A program made the position numbers and the translations under genes. Shown here one piece after another: positions 19,340 through 31,774 of a stretch of 35,588 nucleotides of DNA. The DNA comes from Candidatus Aramenus sp. CH1 (GTDB lineage: Archaea; Thermoproteota; Thermoprotei_A; Sulfolobales; Sulfolobaceae), in the NCBI GenBank assembly GCA_022678445.1, contig JALBWU010000012.1, forward strand, positions 1 to 35,588. The letters run 5' to 3'. The notes beneath the pieces were generated by a model that searched no databases, was not told where the DNA came from, and saw only the letters and a list, made by a program, of their open reading frames with translations. Numbering within the stretch: the stretch's first letter is position 1; each line of letters starts with the position of its first letter.

Positions 19340-22300
19340 ATGCTCTCAATTGAGGACAGGTGGAACATAGTAGAAGCGTTCTTCAGGTCCAGAGGCTTAG
19401 TTAGGCAACACTTGGACTCTTTTAACGACTTCATAAAGAACAAGTTACAAGAGATAATAGACGAGCAGGGCGAGATCGAGACCGAGATCCCTGGGCTCAA
19501 GATAAAGCTGGGGAAAATAAGGATAGGAAAGCCTAGGGTTAGGGAAGCTGACAGGGGAGACAGGGAGATAACGCCGATGGAGGCTAGGCTTAGGAACTTG
19601 ACCTACGCTGCGCCCATCTACTTAACTATGATACCGGTAGAGAACAACATCGAAGGTGAACCAATAGAAGTTTACATAGGTGACTTACCAGTGATGCTAA
19701 AGTCGGTGGCTGATCCGACTTCTAATCTATCAGCGGAAAAGCTCATAGAGATAGGCGAAGACCCCAAGGATCCAGGAGGGTATTTCATAGTAAACGGTAG
19801 CGAGAGAGTTATAGTGACTCAAGAAGACTTGGCTACCAACAGGGTTCTTGTTGACACTGGTAAGGCGGGTTCCAACATAACCCACACCGCTAAGATAATA
19901 TCCAGCACGTCAGGGTACAGGGTTCCAATAACGATTGAAAGGCTAAGGGATTCTACAATCCACGTCAGTTTTCCGTCGGTTCCAGGCAGAATACCCTTCG
20001 CTATACTAATGAGAGCTCTTGGGATAGTGACTGATAGGGACATAGTATACTCTGTCAGCTTCGATAATGAGATACAGAACGAGCTAATGCCGTCCATCGA
20101 GCAGGCGAGTTCGATAACCACCAAGGAGGACGCTTTGGACTTCATAGGTAGTAGGATCGCAATAGGCCAGAAGAGAGAAATGAGGATCCAGAAGGCAGAG
20201 CAGGTACTCGATAAGTACTTCTTACCTCACATAGGCACCTCGCCATCTGACAGGATAAGGAAGGCATATTACATAGGCTTTGCAGTATCCAAGTTACTTG
20301 AGCTCTACCTAGGCAGGAGGACTCCAGACGATAAAGACCACTACGCTAACAAGAGGCTAAAGCTGGCTGGAGACCTCTTTGCCAGCCTGTTTAGGGTGTC
20401 GTTTAAGGCCTTCGTCAAGGACTTAGTTTACCAGCTAGAGAAATCGAAGGTGAGAGGAAGGAGGCTTGCCCTAAACGCCTTAGTGAGGCCAGACATTATA
20501 ACCGAGAGGATAAGACACGCCCTCGCTACCGGAAACTGGGTGGGAGGTAGGACCGGAGTAAGCCAATTGCTGGACAGGACAAACTGGCTCTCCATGTTGA
20601 GCCACCTTAGGAGGGTAATCTCCTCCTTAGCTAGGGGACAGCCCAACTTTGAGGCAAGGGATCTTCACGGAACCCAATGGGGAAGGATGTGTCCCTTCGA
20701 GACGCCAGAGGGGCCCAACAGCGGTCTAGTGAAAAACCTAGCCTTACTTGCGCAGATCTCGGTGGGTATAAACGAGAAAATAGTCGAGAAGAGCTTGTAC
20801 GAGATGGGTGTAGTTCCCATAGAGGACATCCTAAATAGGGCAAGCGAAGGAGAGGATCCCTCGCAGTACCTGCAATGGAGCAGGGTCATCTTAAACGGCA
20901 GGCTAATTGGGTATTATCCAGATGGGGGCGAGTTAGCTAACAAGGTGAGGGAGAGGAGAAGGAATGGGGAGCTGAGCGACGAGGTAAACGTAGCGTTCAT
21001 ATCCACAGAGTACTACAACGAAGTATACGTGAACTGCGACGGAGGTAGAGTAAGGAGACCTCTAATAGTAGTTAAGGACGGCAAACCGCTAGTCACAGAA
21101 GAGGATATTGCGAGGCTGAGGAGCGGAGAACTGACCTTTAACGACCTGGTTAAACAGGGGAAGATAGAGTTTGTGGACGCTGAGGAGGAAGAAAACGCCT
21201 ACATTGCAGTAGAGCCAGACCAACTAACCTCTTCTCATACTCACCTAGAGATATGGACACCTGCAATTCTGGGGATAACTGCCTCAATCATACCATATCC
21301 TGAGCACAACCAGTCTCCCAGAAACACCTATCAGTCAGCAATGGCCAAGCAGGCCCTCGGGCTCTACGCAGCTAATTATCAACTGAGAACCGACAGTAGG
21401 GCCCACCTACTTCATTATCCTCAGAAGCCAATAGTCCAGACCAGAGCTCTAGAGGCCATTGGCTACACGGAAAGGCCCTCAGGAACCAACGCTATTCTGG
21501 CCATAATGTCGTTCACTGGCTACAATATGGAGGATGCAATAATAATGAACAAGTCGTCAGTAGAAAGGGGGATGTTCAGATCTACGTTCTTCAGGCTTTA
21601 CTCGGCAGAGGAAATCAAGTACCCTGGAGGACAAGAGGACAAGATAGAAAAGCCAGAGGAAGGGCTAAAGGGGTACAAGGGGAAGGAATATTACGCTTTA
21701 CTTGACGAGAATGGGATCGTTCCTCCAGAGGTCGACGTGAAGGGAGGAGACGTCCTCATAGGCAAGGTAAGCCCTCCGAGGTTCTTGCAGGAGTTTAAGG
21801 AGCTCTCCCCAGAACAGTCAAAGAGGGACACGTCAATAGTAGCTAGGCACGGCGAAAAGGGAATAGTAGACCTAGTGTTAATAACAGAGACGTCAGACGG
21901 AAACAGGCTCGTAAAGGTAAGGGTAAGGGATCCAAGGATACCGGAGCTGGGCGACAAGTTCGCCACCAGACACGGACAGAAAGGAGTAATAGGGATGCTT
22001 CTATCTCAAGCCGACATGCCGTACACAGTAAAGGGAATAGTGCCGGACATAATACTCAACCCACACTCCCTTCCCTCTAGGATGACCTTAGGGCAAATAA
22101 TGGAGGCGCTTGCTGGCAAGTACGCGGCGTTGTCTGGACATGTAGTGGATGGCACCCCGTTCTACAACTTGCCCATAGAGGAGCTCCAGAACGATCTCCT
22201 TAAGTATAGCTACCTAAAGGACGGTACAGAGGTAGTCTATGACGGAAGGACAGGACAGAAGTTGAGGGGCAGGATCAACTTTGGGGTCGTGTATTACCAG

Positions 22301-22711
22301 AAGCTCCACCACATGGTAGCTGACAAGATGCACGGCAGAGGCAGAGGTCCCGTTCAGATACTCACCAGACAGCCAACAGAGGGAAGGGCTAGGGAAGGAG
22401 GTCTCAGGTTCGGTGAAATGGAAAGGGATTGCTTAATAGGTTACGGCGTTGCAATGGTACTAAAGGACAGGCTCTTGGACAACTCGGATAAGACCACAGT
22501 GTACGTCTGTGAGCAGTGTGGGTACATAGGATATTACGACAGGAATAAGGGCAAGTTGGTGTGTCCCATCCACGGAGACAAGAGTAACCTATATCCCGTC
22601 ACGGTCTCTTACGCGTTTAAGCTCTTAATTCAAGAGCTTATGAGCATGGTGATTTCTCCCAGGCTTATCCTGGGAGACAAGGTAAGCGTGAAAGGTGATC
22701 ATAATGAGTGA
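19340..22711 (+). CDS. rpoB: RNA polymerase subunit Rpo2 (B)
   Basis: This is the second-largest catalytic subunit, unsplit as in Crenarchaeota, about 1123 residues. Landmarks are [16 protein letters not shown] at the N-terminus, [18 protein letters not shown], the [19 protein letters not shown] region, [40 protein letters not shown], and a C-terminal zinc site ([13 protein letters not shown]...LVCPIHG). The ATG at 19340 is preceded by GGGTGA, which overlaps the rpoH stop; a GTG at 19325 is less likely. It is coupled to rpoA1 by an 8-base overlap. Confidence 0.98.
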   Translation: MLSIEDRWNIVEAFFRSRGLVRQHLDSFNDFIKNKLQEIIDEQGEIETEIPGLKIKLGKIRIGKPRVREADRGDREITPMEARLRNLTYAAPIYLTMIPVENNIEGEPIEVYIGDLPVMLKSVADPTSNLSAEKLIEIGEDPKDPGGYFIVNGSERVIVTQEDLATNRVLVDTGKAGSNITHTAKIISSTSGYRVPITIERLRDSTIHVSFPSVPGRIPFAILMRALGIVTDRDIVYSVSFDNEIQNELMPSIEQASSITTKEDALDFIGSRIAIGQKREMRIQKAEQVLDKYFLPHIGTSPSDRIRKAYYIGFAVSKLLELYLGRRTPDDKDHYANKRLKLAGDLFASLFRVSFKAFVKDLVYQLEKSKVRGRRLALNALVRPDIITERIRHALATGNWVGGRTGVSQLLDRTNWLSMLSHLRRVISSLARGQPNFEARDLHGTQWGRMCPFETPEGPNSGLVKNLALLAQISVGINEKIVEKSLYEMGVVPIEDILNRASEGEDPSQYLQWSRVILNGRLIGYYPDGGELANKVRERRRNGELSDEVNVAFISTEYYNEVYVNCDGGRVRRPLIVVKDGKPLVTEEDIARLRSGELTFNDLVKQGKIEFVDAEEEENAYIAVEPDQLTSSHTHLEIWTPAILGITASIIPYPEHNQSPRNTYQSAMAKQALGLYAANYQLRTDSRAHLLHYPQKPIVQTRALEAIGYTERPSGTNAILAIMSFTGYNMEDAIIMNKSSVERGMFRSTFFRLYSAEEIKYPGGQEDKIEKPEEGLKGYKGKEYYALLDENGIVPPEVDVKGGDVLIGKVSPPRFLQEFKELSPEQSKRDTSIVARHGEKGIVDLVLITETSDGNRLVKVRVRDPRIPELGDKFATRHGQKGVIGMLLSQADMPYTVKGIVPDIILNPHSLPSRMTLGQIMEALAGKYAALSGHVVDGTPFYNLPIEELQNDLLKYSYLKDGTEVVYDGRTGQKLRGRINFGVVYYQKLHHMVADKMHGRGRGPVQILTRQPTEGRAREGGLRFGEMERDCLIGYGVAMVLKDRLLDNSDKTTVYVCEQCGYIGYYDRNKGKLVCPIHGDKSNLYPVTVSYAFKLLIQELMSMVISPRLILGDKVSVKGDHNE

Positions 22712-25346
22712 AAAGGTAATAAAGGGCATAAAATTCGGCATTTTGTCTCCTGACGAGATAAGGAGAATGTCAGTAACTGCAATAATCACTCCAGACGTAT
22801 ACGACGAGGACGGTACGCCGATAGAAGGAAGCGTAATGGATCCTAGGCTAGGAGTAATTGAGCCAGGCCAGAGATGCCCAACATGTGGTAACGTAATAGG
22901 GAGCTGTCCAGGCCACTTTGGGCACATAGAGCTAGTTAGGCCGGTTCTTCACGTGGGATACGTAAAACATGTGGACGATCTCCTTAGGGCCACTTGTAGG
23001 CGTTGTGGAAGGATAAAGCTGAGCGAAGAGGAACTAGAGAGGTACTACAAGATATACAGTGCAATAAAGAACAGGTGGCCTTCGGCAGCAAAGAGAGTAA
23101 TAGAGTACGTGAAGAGGGCGTCGATGAAGAACGCTGTGTGCCCCCACTGCGGTGAGAAACAGTTCAAGATAAAGCTGGAGAAACCATACAACTTTTACGA
23201 GGAGAGGAAGGAAGGAGTAATTAGGCTTACGCCCTCTGATATAAGGGATAGGCTAGAGAAGATCCCGGATCAAGACATAGAGCTTCTAGGTTACGACAAG
23301 GAACACAGTAGGCCAGAGTGGATGGTACTTACCGTGCTCCCCGTACCCCCCATCACCATTAGACCGTCTATAATGATAGAAAGCGGAATAAGAGCAGAGG
23401 ACGACCTGACCCACAAGCTGGTCGATATCGTTAGGATAAACGAGAGGCTTAGGGAGAGCATCGACGCAGGAGCGCCACAGCTGATAGTTGAGGACTTATG
23501 GGACCTGCTACAGTACCATGTGGCCACTTACTTCGATAACGAGATCCCTGGCTTGCCAACGTCAAAGCATAGGTCGGGCAGGCCGTTGAGGACACTGGCC
23601 CAGAGGCTAAAGGGTAAGGAGGGAAGGTTCAGGGGCAACCTCTCAGGGAAGAGGGTCGACTTCTCTTCTAGGACTGTAATATCGCCAGACCCTAATATAA
23701 GCATAGACGAAGTCGGCGTCCCAGCGGACATAGCTAAGATTCTAACAGTACCGGAGAAGGTCACCAAGTGGAACATAGACAAGCTCAGGGAACTAGTGAT
23801 AAACGGGCCCGAGAAGTGGCCGGGTGCAAATTACGTCATAAGGAACGACGGTAGGAGGATAGACCTGCGTTACGTGAAGGACAGGAAGGAGTTCGCCTCT
23901 ACCTTGGCCCCAGGCTTTATAGTAGAGAGGCACTTGATGGACGGAGACATTGCCATATTTAATAGGCAACCTTCGTTGCACAGGATCTCAATGATGGGGC
24001 ACAAGGTAAGGGTATTGCCTGGAAGGACGTTTAGGCTTAACCTATTAGTCTGTCCGCCCTATAACGCTGACTTTGACGGAGACGAGATGAACCTCCACGT
24101 GCCACAGTCCGAGGAGGCAATATCTGAAGCCAGGGAGATAATGATAGTCCACCGCAACATCTTGACCCCAAGGTACGGTGGTCCAATCATAGGCTCCGCC
24201 CAAGATTACATAAGCGGGGCCTACTTGCTTACTGTAAAGTCCACCGTGCTTACTGAGGAAGAGGTTCAGATAATCCTAGGGGTCGTAGACCTGCAGAAGG
24301 AGTTGGGGGAGCCCGCAATTTTAGCGCCCAAGAGGCTCTACACCGGGAAGCAGATAGTTAGCCTATTTATTCCTGAGGACTTCAACTTCCACGGTCAAGC
24401 CAACATATCGAGCGGCGTTAGGGCATGTAAGGACGAGGACTGTCCGCACGATTCCTATATAGTAATAAAGAAGGGTAAGTTATTGGAGGGAGTGTTCGAT
24501 AAAAAGGCCATAGGAAACCAACAGCCCGAAAGTATCTTGCACTGGTTGGTGAGGGAATATGGAGAGGACTATGTCCTCTGGCTAATGGACAACTTATTCA
24601 AGGTTTTCATAAGGTACATCGAGCTCCACGGTCTAACAATGACGTTGGACGACGTTACTATACCTAAGGAAGCTATAGACAAGATAGCAGAGAAGGCTAA
24701 AGAGGCAAATAAAGAGGTCTTAGAGCTCATAGAGAAGTACAATAGAAGGGAACTGGAGCCTTTGCCTGGCAGGAACCTTGAGGAGAGCCTGGAGAACTAC
24801 ATACTTGACGCTCTAGACAAGCTCAGAAACACGTCAGGAGAAATAGCTACCATGTACCTGGATCCATTCAATAACGCCTACATTATGGCTAGGACAGGGG
24901 CTAGGGGTAGCGTGCTGAACATAACACAAATGGCGGCAATGCTAGGACAGCAATCAGTGAGGGGAGAGAGGATATACAGAGGATACTCCAGGAGGACATT
25001 GCCCCACTTTAAGCCCGGTGACATCTCTCCAGAAGCCAGAGGCTTCGTGTACTCCTCCTTCAGAAGAGGACTCAGCCCAATAGAGACGTTCTTCCACGCG
25101 GCCGCAGGTAGGGAAGGCCTAGTAGACACCGCAGTTAGGACATCGCAGAGCGGTTACATGCAGAGAAGGCTTATCAACGCACTGGCCGACCTAAGGGTAG
25201 AATACGACGGCTCAGTAAGAACTTTATATGGCGAAGTGATACAAACGTTATATGGAGGAGATGGCGTGCACCCAATGTATAGCGCTCACGGCAAGACCGT
25301 GGACGCGGATAGAATAATTGAGAGGGTAGCCGGCTGGAGGAAGTGA
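22704..25346 (+). CDS. rpoA1: RNA polymerase subunit Rpo1N (A')
   Basis: This is the N-terminal part of the largest subunit, about 880 residues, carrying the catalytic [10 protein letters not shown] motif that binds the active-site Mg. It also has clamp zinc sites ([17 protein letters not shown] and CRRCGR...CPHCGEKQF), [20 protein letters not shown] and [16 protein letters not shown]. The ATG at 22704 lies inside the rpoB end with AGGTGAT before it. The gene is split from A'' as usual in archaea, with only six bases between the two genes. Confidence 0.98.
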   Translation: MSEKVIKGIKFGILSPDEIRRMSVTAIITPDVYDEDGTPIEGSVMDPRLGVIEPGQRCPTCGNVIGSCPGHFGHIELVRPVLHVGYVKHVDDLLRATCRRCGRIKLSEEELERYYKIYSAIKNRWPSAAKRVIEYVKRASMKNAVCPHCGEKQFKIKLEKPYNFYEERKEGVIRLTPSDIRDRLEKIPDQDIELLGYDKEHSRPEWMVLTVLPVPPITIRPSIMIESGIRAEDDLTHKLVDIVRINERLRESIDAGAPQLIVEDLWDLLQYHVATYFDNEIPGLPTSKHRSGRPLRTLAQRLKGKEGRFRGNLSGKRVDFSSRTVISPDPNISIDEVGVPADIAKILTVPEKVTKWNIDKLRELVINGPEKWPGANYVIRNDGRRIDLRYVKDRKEFASTLAPGFIVERHLMDGDIAIFNRQPSLHRISMMGHKVRVLPGRTFRLNLLVCPPYNADFDGDEMNLHVPQSEEAISEAREIMIVHRNILTPRYGGPIIGSAQDYISGAYLLTVKSTVLTEEEVQIILGVVDLQKELGEPAILAPKRLYTGKQIVSLFIPEDFNFHGQANISSGVRACKDEDCPHDSYIVIKKGKLLEGVFDKKAIGNQQPESILHWLVREYGEDYVLWLMDNLFKVFIRYIELHGLTMTLDDVTIPKEAIDKIAEKAKEANKEVLELIEKYNRRELEPLPGRNLEESLENYILDALDKLRNTSGEIATMYLDPFNNAYIMARTGARGSVLNITQMAAMLGQQSVRGERIYRGYSRRTLPHFKPGDISPEARGFVYSSFRRGLSPIETFFHAAAGREGLVDTAVRTSQSGYMQRRLINALADLRVEYDGSVRTLYGEVIQTLYGGDGVHPMYSAHGKTVDADRIIERVAGWRK

Positions 25347-26531
<1,185 letters not shown>

Positions 26532-26535
26532 TTAA

Positions 26536-26859
26536 ATGTCTCAAAATATAACGGTTGAATCCGAGATAAAAAACCTTTTAAAGACAGGTAAAGTAGTAAT
26601 TGGAAGCAGAAGGACTTTGAAAAAATTAAAAATGGGAAAGCTAAAAGCAGTGATCGTGGCGTCGACGCTGAGGGGCGACATAATGGACGACATAGTGCAC
26701 TACTGCAAGGTCTCAGGGATACCGTTTTACAAGTACCCTGGAAGCGGTTGGGATCTAGGAACTCTGGTTGGTAAGCCCTTTATGATATCCACGATCGGGG
26801 TGGAGGAACCTGGTAGCTCCAGAATCCTCGAGCTGCTAACTCAACAGCAGACCGGATGA
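26536..26859 (+). CDS. rpl30e: Ribosomal protein L30e
   Basis: This 107-residue protein of the L7Ae/L30e RNA-binding fold sits, as in many archaea, between rpoA2 and nusA. It shows [45 protein letters not shown] and [15 protein letters not shown]. It overlaps the next reading frame at its stop. Confidence 0.95.
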   Translation: MSQNITVESEIKNLLKTGKVVIGSRRTLKKLKMGKLKAVIVASTLRGDIMDDIVHYCKVSGIPFYKYPGSGWDLGTLVGKPFMISTIGVEEPGSSRILELLTQQQTG

Positions 26860-26876
26860 GAAGAGGTGTTGTGTTT

Positions 26877-27308
26877 TTGCCCGAAATAAAACTCACGCAA
26901 GAAGAAATGAATTACATGTCTTTGTTCCAAGACGTGACGAAAGTAACGGTAAAGGACTGCATAATAGACAACGAAAACAACAGGATAATCTTTCTGGTTG
27001 ACCCAACGTTCATGGGAATCGCAATAGGTAAAGGTGGAGCTAACGTAAAGAAGCTAAGGAAGATTATAGGCAAGGACATAGAGATAGTTGCTTACAGTGA
27101 GAACTTGGAGGAACTGGTGAAGAACCTAATGGCGCCGGCGAGGGTGAGGAGCGTTAAAGTCGTGGAAAGCGACTCAAAGAAGGCTGTCTACATAACTGTG
27201 GACCCCCAAGACAAGGGTTTGGCAATAGGTAAAGGAGGCAAAAACGTGGTTAGGGCCAAATTAATTTTAAAAAGATACATGGATATAGACACAGTAGTAA
27301 TAGTCTAG
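26877..27308 (+). CDS. nusA: Archaeal NusA-type KH-domain protein
   Basis: This short archaeal NusA is a likely transcription factor and consists of two KH RNA-binding domains, seen from the [14 protein letters not shown] and [14 protein letters not shown] motifs. It lacks the bacterial N-terminal and S1 domains. The TTG at 26877 ([18 protein letters not shown]) is chosen because AGAGGTG lies eight bases before it and the family begins this way; an ATG at 26856 overlapping the L30e stop would add seven residues. It lies just before S12, as in other archaeal rpo operons. Confidence 0.93.
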   Translation: MPEIKLTQEEMNYMSLFQDVTKVTVKDCIIDNENNRIIFLVDPTFMGIAIGKGGANVKKLRKIIGKDIEIVAYSENLEELVKNLMAPARVRSVKVVESDSKKAVYITVDPQDKGLAIGKGGKNVVRAKLILKRYMDIDTVVIV

Positions 27309-27318
27309 GGGTGCAAAA

Positions 27319-27759
27319 TTGCCGGGTAAATCTCCGAAAGGTTTGTTTGCAGCTAGGAAGTTAAAGCTCAAGAGGCTAAAGTTTAGGTGGAGCCAAAGGT
27401 CCTTCAAGACAAGGATGTTACAGCTGAAGAAGAAGTTCGACCCGCTAGAGGGTGCTCCAATGGCAAGGGGTATTGTGCTTGAGAAGGTAGGTATTGAGTC
27501 CAGACAGCCTAACTCTGCCGTGAGGAAGTGCGTGAGGGTTCAGCTGGTAAAGAACGGTAGGGTAGTGACCGCCTTCGTTCCAGGAGACGGTGGCGTCAAC
27601 TTCGTTGACGAGCACGACGAAGTAGTAATAGCAGGGATAGGAGGTACCCTAGGAAGGTCGATGGGAGACTTGCCAGGGGTCAGGTATAAGGTAATAATGG
27701 TGAACGGCGTATCTCTTGACGCGTTATACAAGGGTAAGAAGACCAAGCCAGTCAGGTAA
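27319..27759 (+). CDS. rps12: Ribosomal protein S12 (uS12)
   Basis: This is a decoding-centre protein of the small subunit, 146 residues. It carries [36 protein letters not shown] and [14 protein letters not shown]. The start is a TTG at 27319 with GGGGTG eight bases before it. It is the last gene of the rpo transcript; the next gene is on the other strand. Confidence 0.97.
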   Translation: MPGKSPKGLFAARKLKLKRLKFRWSQRSFKTRMLQLKKKFDPLEGAPMARGIVLEKVGIESRQPNSAVRKCVRVQLVKNGRVVTAFVPGDGGVNFVDEHDEVVIAGIGGTLGRSMGDLPGVRYKVIMVNGVSLDALYKGKKTKPVR

Positions 27760-27769
27760 ACTGAAGGGA

Positions 27770-28225
27770 TTATTTCCTCTCTTGTTCTCTGTCCCTTTCT
27801 TGCTCCTCTACCAGTTTCCTTTTTACAAATATCGGCTTGTTAGTGATCAAGGCTAGATATATGGCGTGGCTGGGTATCATCCTTTTCTGGATTATCACGC
27901 CGTCGAACTTCAGCTCTACTGTAGCTACGTAAACAGTGTCTATCATATCGTCTATGACTACCTTGTTTATGTGCTTCGCCAGTTCCTCAGAGATCTCTGG
28001 GACAAAGGAGAGAATGTCGTAGATGGTCTCTCTTTTATCTAGGCTTATGCTTTCCTCGCTCTGCTTCTTGATCTTGTTTATGGCCAGCACGATCTCCGCG
28101 GGCACGTAAAACAGGTTAAACTCCCTGCCGTCCTCTAGGTAGCACACAATAACGGTTACCCCGTTTAGGGGGTAAAAGAACGCGTCCACGTTGTTAACCC
28201 TTATGTAGTCGCTCTGCTCAGACAT
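27770..28225 (-). CDS. DUF151 / bifunctional-nuclease-like protein
   Basis: The 151-residue protein carries a DUF151 core in its second half (VVIDDMIDTVYVATVELKFDG, then RMIPSHAIYLALITNKPIFV), the domain of the plant and bacterial bifunctional nuclease family. The N-terminal part (YPLNGVTVIVCYLEDGREFNLFYVPAEIV) resembles the preceding half of that family. The C-terminus is charged (EEQERDREQERK). Activity in archaea is uncertain. It is convergent with rps12 (10 bases apart) and divergent from rps7, so it interrupts the usual S12-S7 order. Confidence 0.78.
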   Translation of the reverse strand: MSEQSDYIRVNNVDAFFYPLNGVTVIVCYLEDGREFNLFYVPAEIVLAINKIKKQSEESISLDKRETIYDILSFVPEISEELAKHINKVVIDDMIDTVYVATVELKFDGVIIQKRMIPSHAIYLALITNKPIFVKRKLVEEQERDREQERK

Positions 28226-28308
28226 TGATATATTATACTCAAAAATAACTAATAAACGAACATGAATAGATATATAACCTCCTTTTGTATTAAGTCACAA
28301 GAACAATT

Positions 28309-28890
28309 ATGGAGAACGAGCTAAGCAATCTGGATGTAAAGATATTTGGTAAATGGGACACTAAGGTCGAAGTCAGAGACCCCAGCCTAAAGAAGTACAT
28401 CTCGCTGATGCCAGTATACTTACCCCACTCTGGAGGTAGGCACGAGCACAGGAGGTTCGGCAAGTCCAGGATTAGTATAGTGGAGAGGCTAATTAACGAG
28501 ATGATGAGGCCTGGCAAGAACAAGGGGAAGAAGATGTTGGCGTACAACATTGTGAAGGCCGCGTTCGAGATAATAAACGCCAGGACAGGCCAGAATCCAA
28601 TTCAAGTACTTGTGAGGGCAATAGAGAACGTAGCCCCCAGGGAAGAGGTAACCAGGATAATGTACGGTGGTATAGTCTACTACGTGGCAGTCGACGTCTC
28701 CCCTCAGAGGAGAGTGGACTTGGCTTTGAGGCACTTAGTCGAGGGAGCCAGGTCGGCCTCATTTAACAATCCGAAGCCCATCGACGAAGCACTGGCCGAG
28801 GAGATAATTGCCGCGGCGTCCGGGGACACTAAGAGCTACGCATTGAGAAAGAAAGAAGAGATAGAGAGGATCGCTTTAAGCTCAAGGTAA
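28309..28890 (+). CDS. rps7: Ribosomal protein S7 (uS7)
   Basis: This head protein of the small subunit contacts the exit-site tRNA. The 193 residues include [34 protein letters not shown] and [24 protein letters not shown]. It has its own AT-rich promoter (ATATATAAC near 28269-28277) shared back to back with the DUF151 gene. EF1A follows after 59 bases. Confidence 0.96.
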   Translation: MENELSNLDVKIFGKWDTKVEVRDPSLKKYISLMPVYLPHSGGRHEHRRFGKSRISIVERLINEMMRPGKNKGKKMLAYNIVKAAFEIINARTGQNPIQVLVRAIENVAPREEVTRIMYGGIVYYVAVDVSPQRRVDLALRHLVEGARSASFNNPKPIDEALAEEIIAAASGDTKSYALRKKEEIERIALSSR

Positions 28891-28949
28891 ATAGCTAAAC
28901 TTTTATTAATCCTATCACACTAAAATGCGTTGAGGAGTGTGTAAGGGAA

Positions 28950-30257
28950 ATGTCTCAGAAGCCACACCTTAACCTAATCGTCATTGGTCACGTAGACCAC
29001 GGTAAAAGCACTTTAGTCGGAAGGCTACTAATGGAAAGAGGATTTCTAGACGAAAAGACCATCAAAGAGGCAGAGGAGGCTGCAAAGAAGTTAGGGAAGG
29101 AGTCAGAGAAGTACGCCTTCCTGCTGGACAGGCTGAAGGAGGAGAGGGAAAGAGGCGTAACCATTAACTTGACCTTCATGAGGTTCGAGACCAAGAAGTA
29201 CTTTTTCACGATCATTGACGCTCCAGGGCACAGGGACTTCGTGAAGAACATGATCACAGGGGCTAGCCAAGCGGACGCGGCCATACTTGCGGTCTCAGCT
29301 AGGAAGGGCGAATTCGAGGCCGGAATGAGCGCGGAAGGGCAGACCAGGGAGCACCTAATCCTGGCCAGGACAATGGGTATTGACCAGATCATAGTGGCAG
29401 TAACCAAGATGGACGCCACGGAGCCTCCATACGACGAGAAGAGGTTTAAGGAGATAGTTGACGTAGTGTCCAAGTTCATGAAGAGCTTCGGCTTTGACAT
29501 GAGCAAGGTCAAGTTCATTCCAGTTGTCTCGATCACCGGAGAGAACATTACCCAGAAATCAAGCAACATGTCATGGTACAATGGGCCCACCCTAGAGGAA
29601 GCCCTAGACATGTTGCAGATCCCACCGAAGCCAATAGACAAGCCCTTGAGGATCCCCATTCAGGAGGTCTACTCCAAGTCCGGCGTAGGTACAGTCCCAG
29701 TGGGAAGGGTAGAGAGTGGAGTATTGAAGGTAGGTGACAAAGTAGTCTTCATGCCAGCTGGGAAGGTGGGAGAGGTTAGGTCTATTGAGACCCATCACAC
29801 TAAGTTGGACAAGGCAGAGCCCGGCGACAACATAGGGTTCAACGTAAGGGGAGTAGAGAAGAAAGACATAAAGAGGGGAGACGTGGCAGGCCACACCACC
29901 AACCCACCCACAGTAGCAGACGAGTTCACAGCCAGGATAATCGTCATATGGCACCCAACCGCCATAGCTGTGGGCTACACCCCCGTCCTACACGTCCACA
30001 CAGCCAGCGTAGCGTGTAGGGTTTCAGAGATTGTGGCGAAGATCGACCCCAAGACCGGTAAGGAGGCTGAGAAGAACCCGCAGTTCATCAAACAAGGCGA
30101 TACTGCAATAGTGAAGTTCAAGCCCATCAAGCCGCTGTGTGTAGAGAAGTACAACGAGTTCCCACCACTGGGCAGGTTCGCTATGAGGGACATGGGCAAG
30201 ACCGTCGGAGTAGGAGTAATCACTGACGTAAAGCCAGCAAAAGTGGAGATCAAGTAA
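28950..30257 (+). CDS. tuf: Elongation factor aEF1A
   Basis: This GTPase delivers aminoacyl-tRNA to the ribosome. The 435-residue protein has [15 protein letters not shown] (P-loop), [15 protein letters not shown] (switch I), [20 protein letters not shown] (G3), AVTKMD (G4) and beta-barrel domains 2 and 3. The ATG at 28950 follows GAGGAGTGTGTAAGGG; a box A (ACTTTTATTAATC, 28898-28908) upstream indicates a promoter of its own. S10 follows after 22 bases. Confidence 0.98.
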   Translation: MSQKPHLNLIVIGHVDHGKSTLVGRLLMERGFLDEKTIKEAEEAAKKLGKESEKYAFLLDRLKEERERGVTINLTFMRFETKKYFFTIIDAPGHRDFVKNMITGASQADAAILAVSARKGEFEAGMSAEGQTREHLILARTMGIDQIIVAVTKMDATEPPYDEKRFKEIVDVVSKFMKSFGFDMSKVKFIPVVSITGENITQKSSNMSWYNGPTLEEALDMLQIPPKPIDKPLRIPIQEVYSKSGVGTVPVGRVESGVLKVGDKVVFMPAGKVGEVRSIETHHTKLDKAEPGDNIGFNVRGVEKKDIKRGDVAGHTTNPPTVADEFTARIIVIWHPTAIAVGYTPVLHVHTASVACRVSEIVAKIDPKTGKEAEKNPQFIKQGDTAIVKFKPIKPLCVEKYNEFPPLGRFAMRDMGKTVGVGVITDVKPAKVEIK

Positions 30258-30279
30258 GGTTTTTTACGGTGTTGTTTTT

Positions 30280-30588
30280 ATGCCCACAAAAGCGAGAATA
30301 AGGCTTTGGAGCACAAACGTCAACGACTTGAGCTACGTTGTTAATCAGATTAAGGCGATAGTAGACAAGACGGGAATAAGCATGAGGGGACCAATACCTT
30401 TACCTACCAAGAGGATGGAGGTGCCGGTGATGAAGCTGCCACACGGCGAGGGGAAGAAGAAGTGGGAGAAGTGGGAGATGTCGATCCATAAGAGGGTCAT
30501 TGACATAGCCGCTGATGAAAGAGTAATGAGGCAACTTATGAGGGTCAGGGTTCCGGAAGACGTTTACATAGAGATAGAACTTATATAA
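30280..30588 (+). CDS. rps10: Ribosomal protein S10 (uS10)
   Basis: This is a 102-residue head protein of the small subunit: [47 protein letters not shown] and [24 protein letters not shown] lies before the ATG. It is the last gene of the EF1A pair; its stop codon region doubles as box A of the following tRNA. Confidence 0.97.
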   Translation: MPTKARIRLWSTNVNDLSYVVNQIKAIVDKTGISMRGPIPLPTKRMEVPVMKLPHGEGKKKWEKWEMSIHKRVIDIAADERVMRQLMRVRVPEDVYIEIELI

Positions 30589-30592
30589 AGGT
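30582..30592 (+). promoter_or_regulatory. Box A of tRNA-Ser inside the rps10 end
   Basis: TTATATAAAGG is centred 28 bases before the tRNA 5' end and contains the rps10 stop codon (TAA), so the two genes overlap functionally. Confidence 0.6.
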
Positions 30593-30615
30593 CCCTTTCA
30601 TATTTTTGTTATAGT

Positions 30616-30712
30616 GCCGGGGTGCCCGAGCGGACCAAGGGGCTGGCCTGGAGATTCTGCCGGTCAGCCAGTGGGGGTCTTCCCTGCGCGGGTTCAAATC
30701 CCGCCCCCGGCG
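30616..30712 (+). tRNA. tRNA-Ser(GGA) with a 12-base canonical intron
   Basis: The acceptor arms GCCGGGG/CCCCGGC, a long variable arm and G73 identify a tRNA-Ser. The anticodon stem CTGGC/GCCAG closes only after removing bases 30654-30665, leaving loop CTGGAGA with anticodon GGA. The insertion is between 37 and 38, the canonical archaeal site. The T arm is GCGGG-TTCAAAT-CCCGC. CCA is not encoded. Confidence 0.92.
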
Positions 30713-30713
30713 C

Positions 30714-30735
30714 TGTTTTTAATTCTTTTTTATTG
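30714..30735 (+). terminator. T-rich terminator after tRNA-Ser
   Basis: GTTTTTAATTCTTTTTTATT immediately follows the tRNA and is the typical oligo-T stop of archaeal RNA polymerase. Confidence 0.5.
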
Positions 30736-30813
30736 AAAATTCAATTGCATATGTAACGTGATGGTATAGAAGGAAAGATTTAATAAAGTGAAGGGGTAAC
30801 AACAGTGAGTAAA

Positions 30814-30822
30814 CTTTAAATA
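30814..30822 (+). promoter_or_regulatory. Box A of the tRNA-Asp gene
   Basis: CTTTAAATA is centred 27 bases before the tRNA. It lies inside an inverted repeat, ACAGTG (30802-30807) and CACTGT (30825-30830). Confidence 0.6.
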
Positions 30823-30844
30823 ACCACTGTAATAATATTAGTAT

Positions 30845-30920
<76 letters not shown>

Positions 30921-31113
30921 CTATTCCTAGTAAGTTATGTTTCTTAAACTCGTTGTAAGTAGTTTAGGCTTATAAAATAAGCTAATAGAGCTGAGTAGTT
31001 TCGCTTTTTAGATGTTGAATTGTACTTTATCTTTTTTGGATCAGTAACTGAGATTTTAGGAATTTGTGTTCTGACAAATTAGTTTTTATACACTTCAATT
31101 AAATAAGCTTTAA

Positions 31114-31626
31114 AAACTATTAAAGCTACTTATATTTACATCTCAGCGGCAACAGGAAATTGAACAAGCATTAAGTAAATTTTCGAGTACAACTGAAACG
31201 AGCGGTCTAATAGGAACTATAATAGCGGCCCTTACGACGATAGGCATTTTGACGCAAGCTGCTCCAATTCCCAAGGAAGCAGAATGTGATGTAAGCAACT
31301 ATAACGAAGTTAGGAATAACAGATTTTACGAATACGTTCCTGCAGTTCTGGTGCCTGGTAGGATAGTAAAGAACTTGAATAATCAAGTAAATCAATGGTA
31401 TGAAGAGGCTTATAACGACTTTCAATCGAGCAGACTCGACGGTGTAAGAGACTTAATAAATAAGCTTTTTAGGCACGGAATTCTGGTTAAGGTTCCCTCT
31501 CCAACGCGAGATGGATTTAAGGATGTCCTATACTACGTTGGAGGAGTACCGGACTATTCCATATCTTCTCAAACTAGCAAATGGGAGGTTTTCCAAAGCG
31601 GTGTCAATTTTCGGTCCAAATATTAG
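31114..31626 (+). pseudogene. First segment of an unrecognised, apparently broken gene
   Basis: The frame is open from 31114 to a stop at 31626, but the only conventional start is a TTG at 31249, which would cut off a hydrophobic stretch. Upstream of it the frame encodes a polar stretch (QEIEQALSKFSSTTETS) followed by LIGTIIAALTTIGILTQ, which looks like a membrane or signal segment. After it comes a polar region (ECDVSNYNEVRNNRFYEYVPAVLVPGR). A box A-like CTTTAAAAAC lies at 31109-31117 without a normal start near it. No family is recognised. It overlaps two following frames that continue in the same direction; one decayed gene is the simplest reading, three small overlapping genes the alternative. 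Confidence 0.4.
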
Positions 31627-31774
31627 GAGTTTACTACAACAGTGGCCTTACACTGGAAAATTGGGCGTAATACCTCTAATAGCTAGCGATTTAGATAGAT
31701 ATAGAGCTAATCCGCCCCATAAGGAACTGTATGGGAATAAGCGCAATAAATATAAATATTATGACTGTGTATAA
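31511..31774 (+). pseudogene. Second segment of the unrecognised broken gene
   Basis: This frame, shifted by one base from the preceding segment, encodes natural-looking protein sequence (RTIPYLLKLANGRFSKAVSIFG, SLLQQWPYTGKLGVIPLIASDLDRYR) and ends at 31774. It overlaps the previous frame by 116 bases and the next by 44. If one gene was broken, a frameshift would lie near 31550-31600. It is not recognised as any family. Confidence 0.35.

Noticed and set aside
28988-29659. Long minus-strand frame (223 codons) opposite the EF1A gene
   Set aside because: EF1A is unambiguous on the plus strand; the reverse translation has no motif and results from codon bias.
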